From Elusimicrobia bacterium RIFCSPLOWO2_01_FULL_59_12 (lineage in GTDB: Bacteria; Elusimicrobiota; Elusimicrobia; 2-01-FULL-59-12): a DNA stretch of 13,431 nucleotides. Positions 12,602-13,431 of this stretch are shown here, piece by piece (the first letter of the stretch is position 1; each line of letters begins with the position of its first letter). Made by a program: the position numbers and the translations under genes. Location: NCBI GenBank assembly GCA_001800075.1, contig MGUR01000022.1, positions 28,763-42,193 of the forward strand. The letters run 5' to 3'. The notes below the pieces were generated by a model. It was not told the DNA's origin. It searched no databases and saw only the letters and a list, made by a program, of their open reading frames with translations.

Positions 12602-13431
12602 AACGCTTCATTCGAACGTTCCTTATTGGCCTTGTGTCTTGCTGATAGGGGGCCTGGCTGCTCTGGGAGCTAAAGAGCCCTTTTCTTTTGCAGTGTGGGG
12701 CCTTATGGGTCTGGTCTTTTTCGCGTATACGTTTTGGACGCAAAAAGAAGCGGCCGCTGCCGAAGCGAGCCATCCCGCTTGGATTCTTTTCCTGATTGTC
12801 GTTCTCGGCAGCCAAGGACTTTCATTGGATCCTTCGATCAGTTTTTTCCGTACTGCGCAGGCGCTCTTTTTCCTTCTCCTATGGCTCGCGCTTCGCTGCA
12901 GCCTGAAGCGCTGGACAACCGAACGCCCTTTCTGGATAACGCTGGGGCTGGCCGGCCTCATCACAGCCGGTGTCACGCTCTTTCAATGGCTCCAGAAACC
13001 CCCGATGTATGGACTGCTTCCCGTCAACCCCAATTTCAACGCCGCCTGGATGGCCAGCCTGGCCGCGGCTTTTCTGGGCCTATCACTTTCTGCCAAAAAC
13101 TTAGCCCTCAGATGGCGGTGCGCCATGGCATCCCTGGCTGTTTTGTTGACCGTTCTGATTATCGCAGGCCCTTCCCGGAGCGCCCTTTTAGGCCTGGGGG
13201 TCAGCGTTGTATTCGTAGCGGCTTCGGTACATATGCCGAAAAAAGTTTTCGCAGGGGTTTTGCTTTGTCTGCTATTCGCCGCCGCTTTTTTCCCGGAACG
13301 GTTGATTTCCCGGTTTCACGCCTCCCCGGAAAATTCGGAGTTGGATTACCGTCCCAAGATTTGGGGCGTGGCGATCCAAGGCGCGCTCGATCACCCGGTC
13401 GCAGGGCTGGGACTGGGGAATTTTGAAATCG
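12585..13431 (+). CDS. Second O-antigen ligase-like membrane protein (Wzy_C type), 3' partial
   Basis: The frame is open from TTG at 12585 to the end of the window (282 residues, no stop). The product starts MNPLLKTLHS, then a membrane helix VPYWPCVLLIGGLAALGA (residues 12-29) and further helices at about 66-80, 91-104, 116-134, 152-168, 178-196, 199-214 and 220-236. Wzy_C superfamily landmarks are GLLPVNPNFNAAWMASLAA (143-161), GPSRSALLGLGVSVV (195-209) and RPKIWGVAIQGALDHPVAGL (256-275) followed by GLGNFE; the block carrying the conserved His lies beyond the window. It overlaps the preceding, similarly built gene by 17 bases and is probably a diverged tandem relative in the same transcription unit. 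Role could be ligase, polymerase or O-oligosaccharyltransferase. A long open frame at 12695-13426, read one base out of register with this gene, encodes an Arg/Pro-rich non-membrane product and is not real. Confidence 0.85.
   Translation, partial: MNPLLKTLHSNVPYWPCVLLIGGLAALGAKEPFSFAVWGLMGLVFFAYTFWTQKEAAAAEASHPAWILFLIVVLGSQGLSLDPSISFFRTAQALFFLLLWLALRCSLKRWTTERPFWITLGLAGLITAGVTLFQWLQKPPMYGLLPVNPNFNAAWMASLAAAFLGLSLSAKNLALRWRCAMASLAVLLTVLIIAGPSRSALLGLGVSVVFVAASVHMPKKVFAGVLLCLLFAAAFFPERLISRFHASPENSELDYRPKIWGVAIQGALDHPVAGLGLGNFEI

Noticed and set aside
12695..13426. Long + strand open frame of 243 codons
   Set aside because: The product is rich in Arg, Pro and Gly with no membrane pattern, while another frame over the same bases reads a coherent Wzy_C-type membrane protein.
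1..13431. CRISPR arrays, tRNA/rRNA genes, IS ends, attachment sites or defence genes
   Set aside because: No repeated spacer-repeat pattern, clover-leaf sequence, transposase, integrase or nuclease gene was seen.

Overview
This is a densely packed window with every supported gene on the + strand. It is dominated by a chromosomal type IV pilus (T4P) locus from a Gram-negative, diderm bacterium: an outer-membrane secretin (PilQ) and a periplasmic alignment complex (PilN, PilO, PilP) are both present. The pilin looks most like those I remember from Elusimicrobiota, with KGNLGAMRSALSIYYGDMEG after the helix and a VNCSHSDTKG tail. That phylum assignment comes from memory and was not searched; a related deep-branching diderm such as Omnitrophota remains possible. 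No RNA genes, CRISPR, IS elements, phage genes or other signs of horizontal transfer were seen. No gene-free stretch exceeds 150 bases.

Layout. (1) 1-1289: the 3' part of a membrane protein with GT-C-like helices and C-terminal TPRs (TMTC-like). (2) 1255-1743: coaD (coenzyme A synthesis), with its own TATAAT promoter inside the tail of the upstream gene. (3) 1835-5232: pta, pilT, pilC, apparently one transcription unit in which pta and pilT share a GTGA overlap. (4) 5380-5823: the major pilin gene, alone between a strong promoter and a perfect 15-bp hairpin terminator, with the best Shine-Dalgarno of the window. (5) 5903-6676: pilD, the prepilin peptidase, starting 14 nt after that hairpin. 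(6) 6728-9491: pilM, pilN, pilO, pilP, tightly overlapping, behind a consensus-like promoter. (7) 9558-12601: pilQ behind its own probable promoter, coupled by a 4-base ATGA overlap to a Wzy_C-type O-antigen ligase/polymerase-like gene. (8) 12585 to the window end: a second, related Wzy_C-type gene starting at TTG and cut off by the window edge.

How it works together. PilD would cleave and methylate PilA. PilC is the inner-membrane platform and PilT the retraction ATPase. PilM binds the N-terminus of PilN. PilN/PilO/PilP bridge the periplasm to the PilQ secretin. The extension ATPase PilB is not in this window. Three probable envelope-glycan or glycosylation membrane proteins flank the pilus genes, one of them translationally coupled to pilQ. 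This suggests, as inference only, that pilin or another surface component is O-glycosylated by locally encoded enzymes.

The least expected signals are a perfect 16-bp inverted repeat just inside pilO and a shared promoter pattern TTGAnn-N17-TAGAnn ahead of pilA, pilM and pilQ. Two further points are the apparently near-leaderless starts of coaD and pta, and the second Wzy_C gene, which is easy to miss because it starts at TTG and runs off the window.
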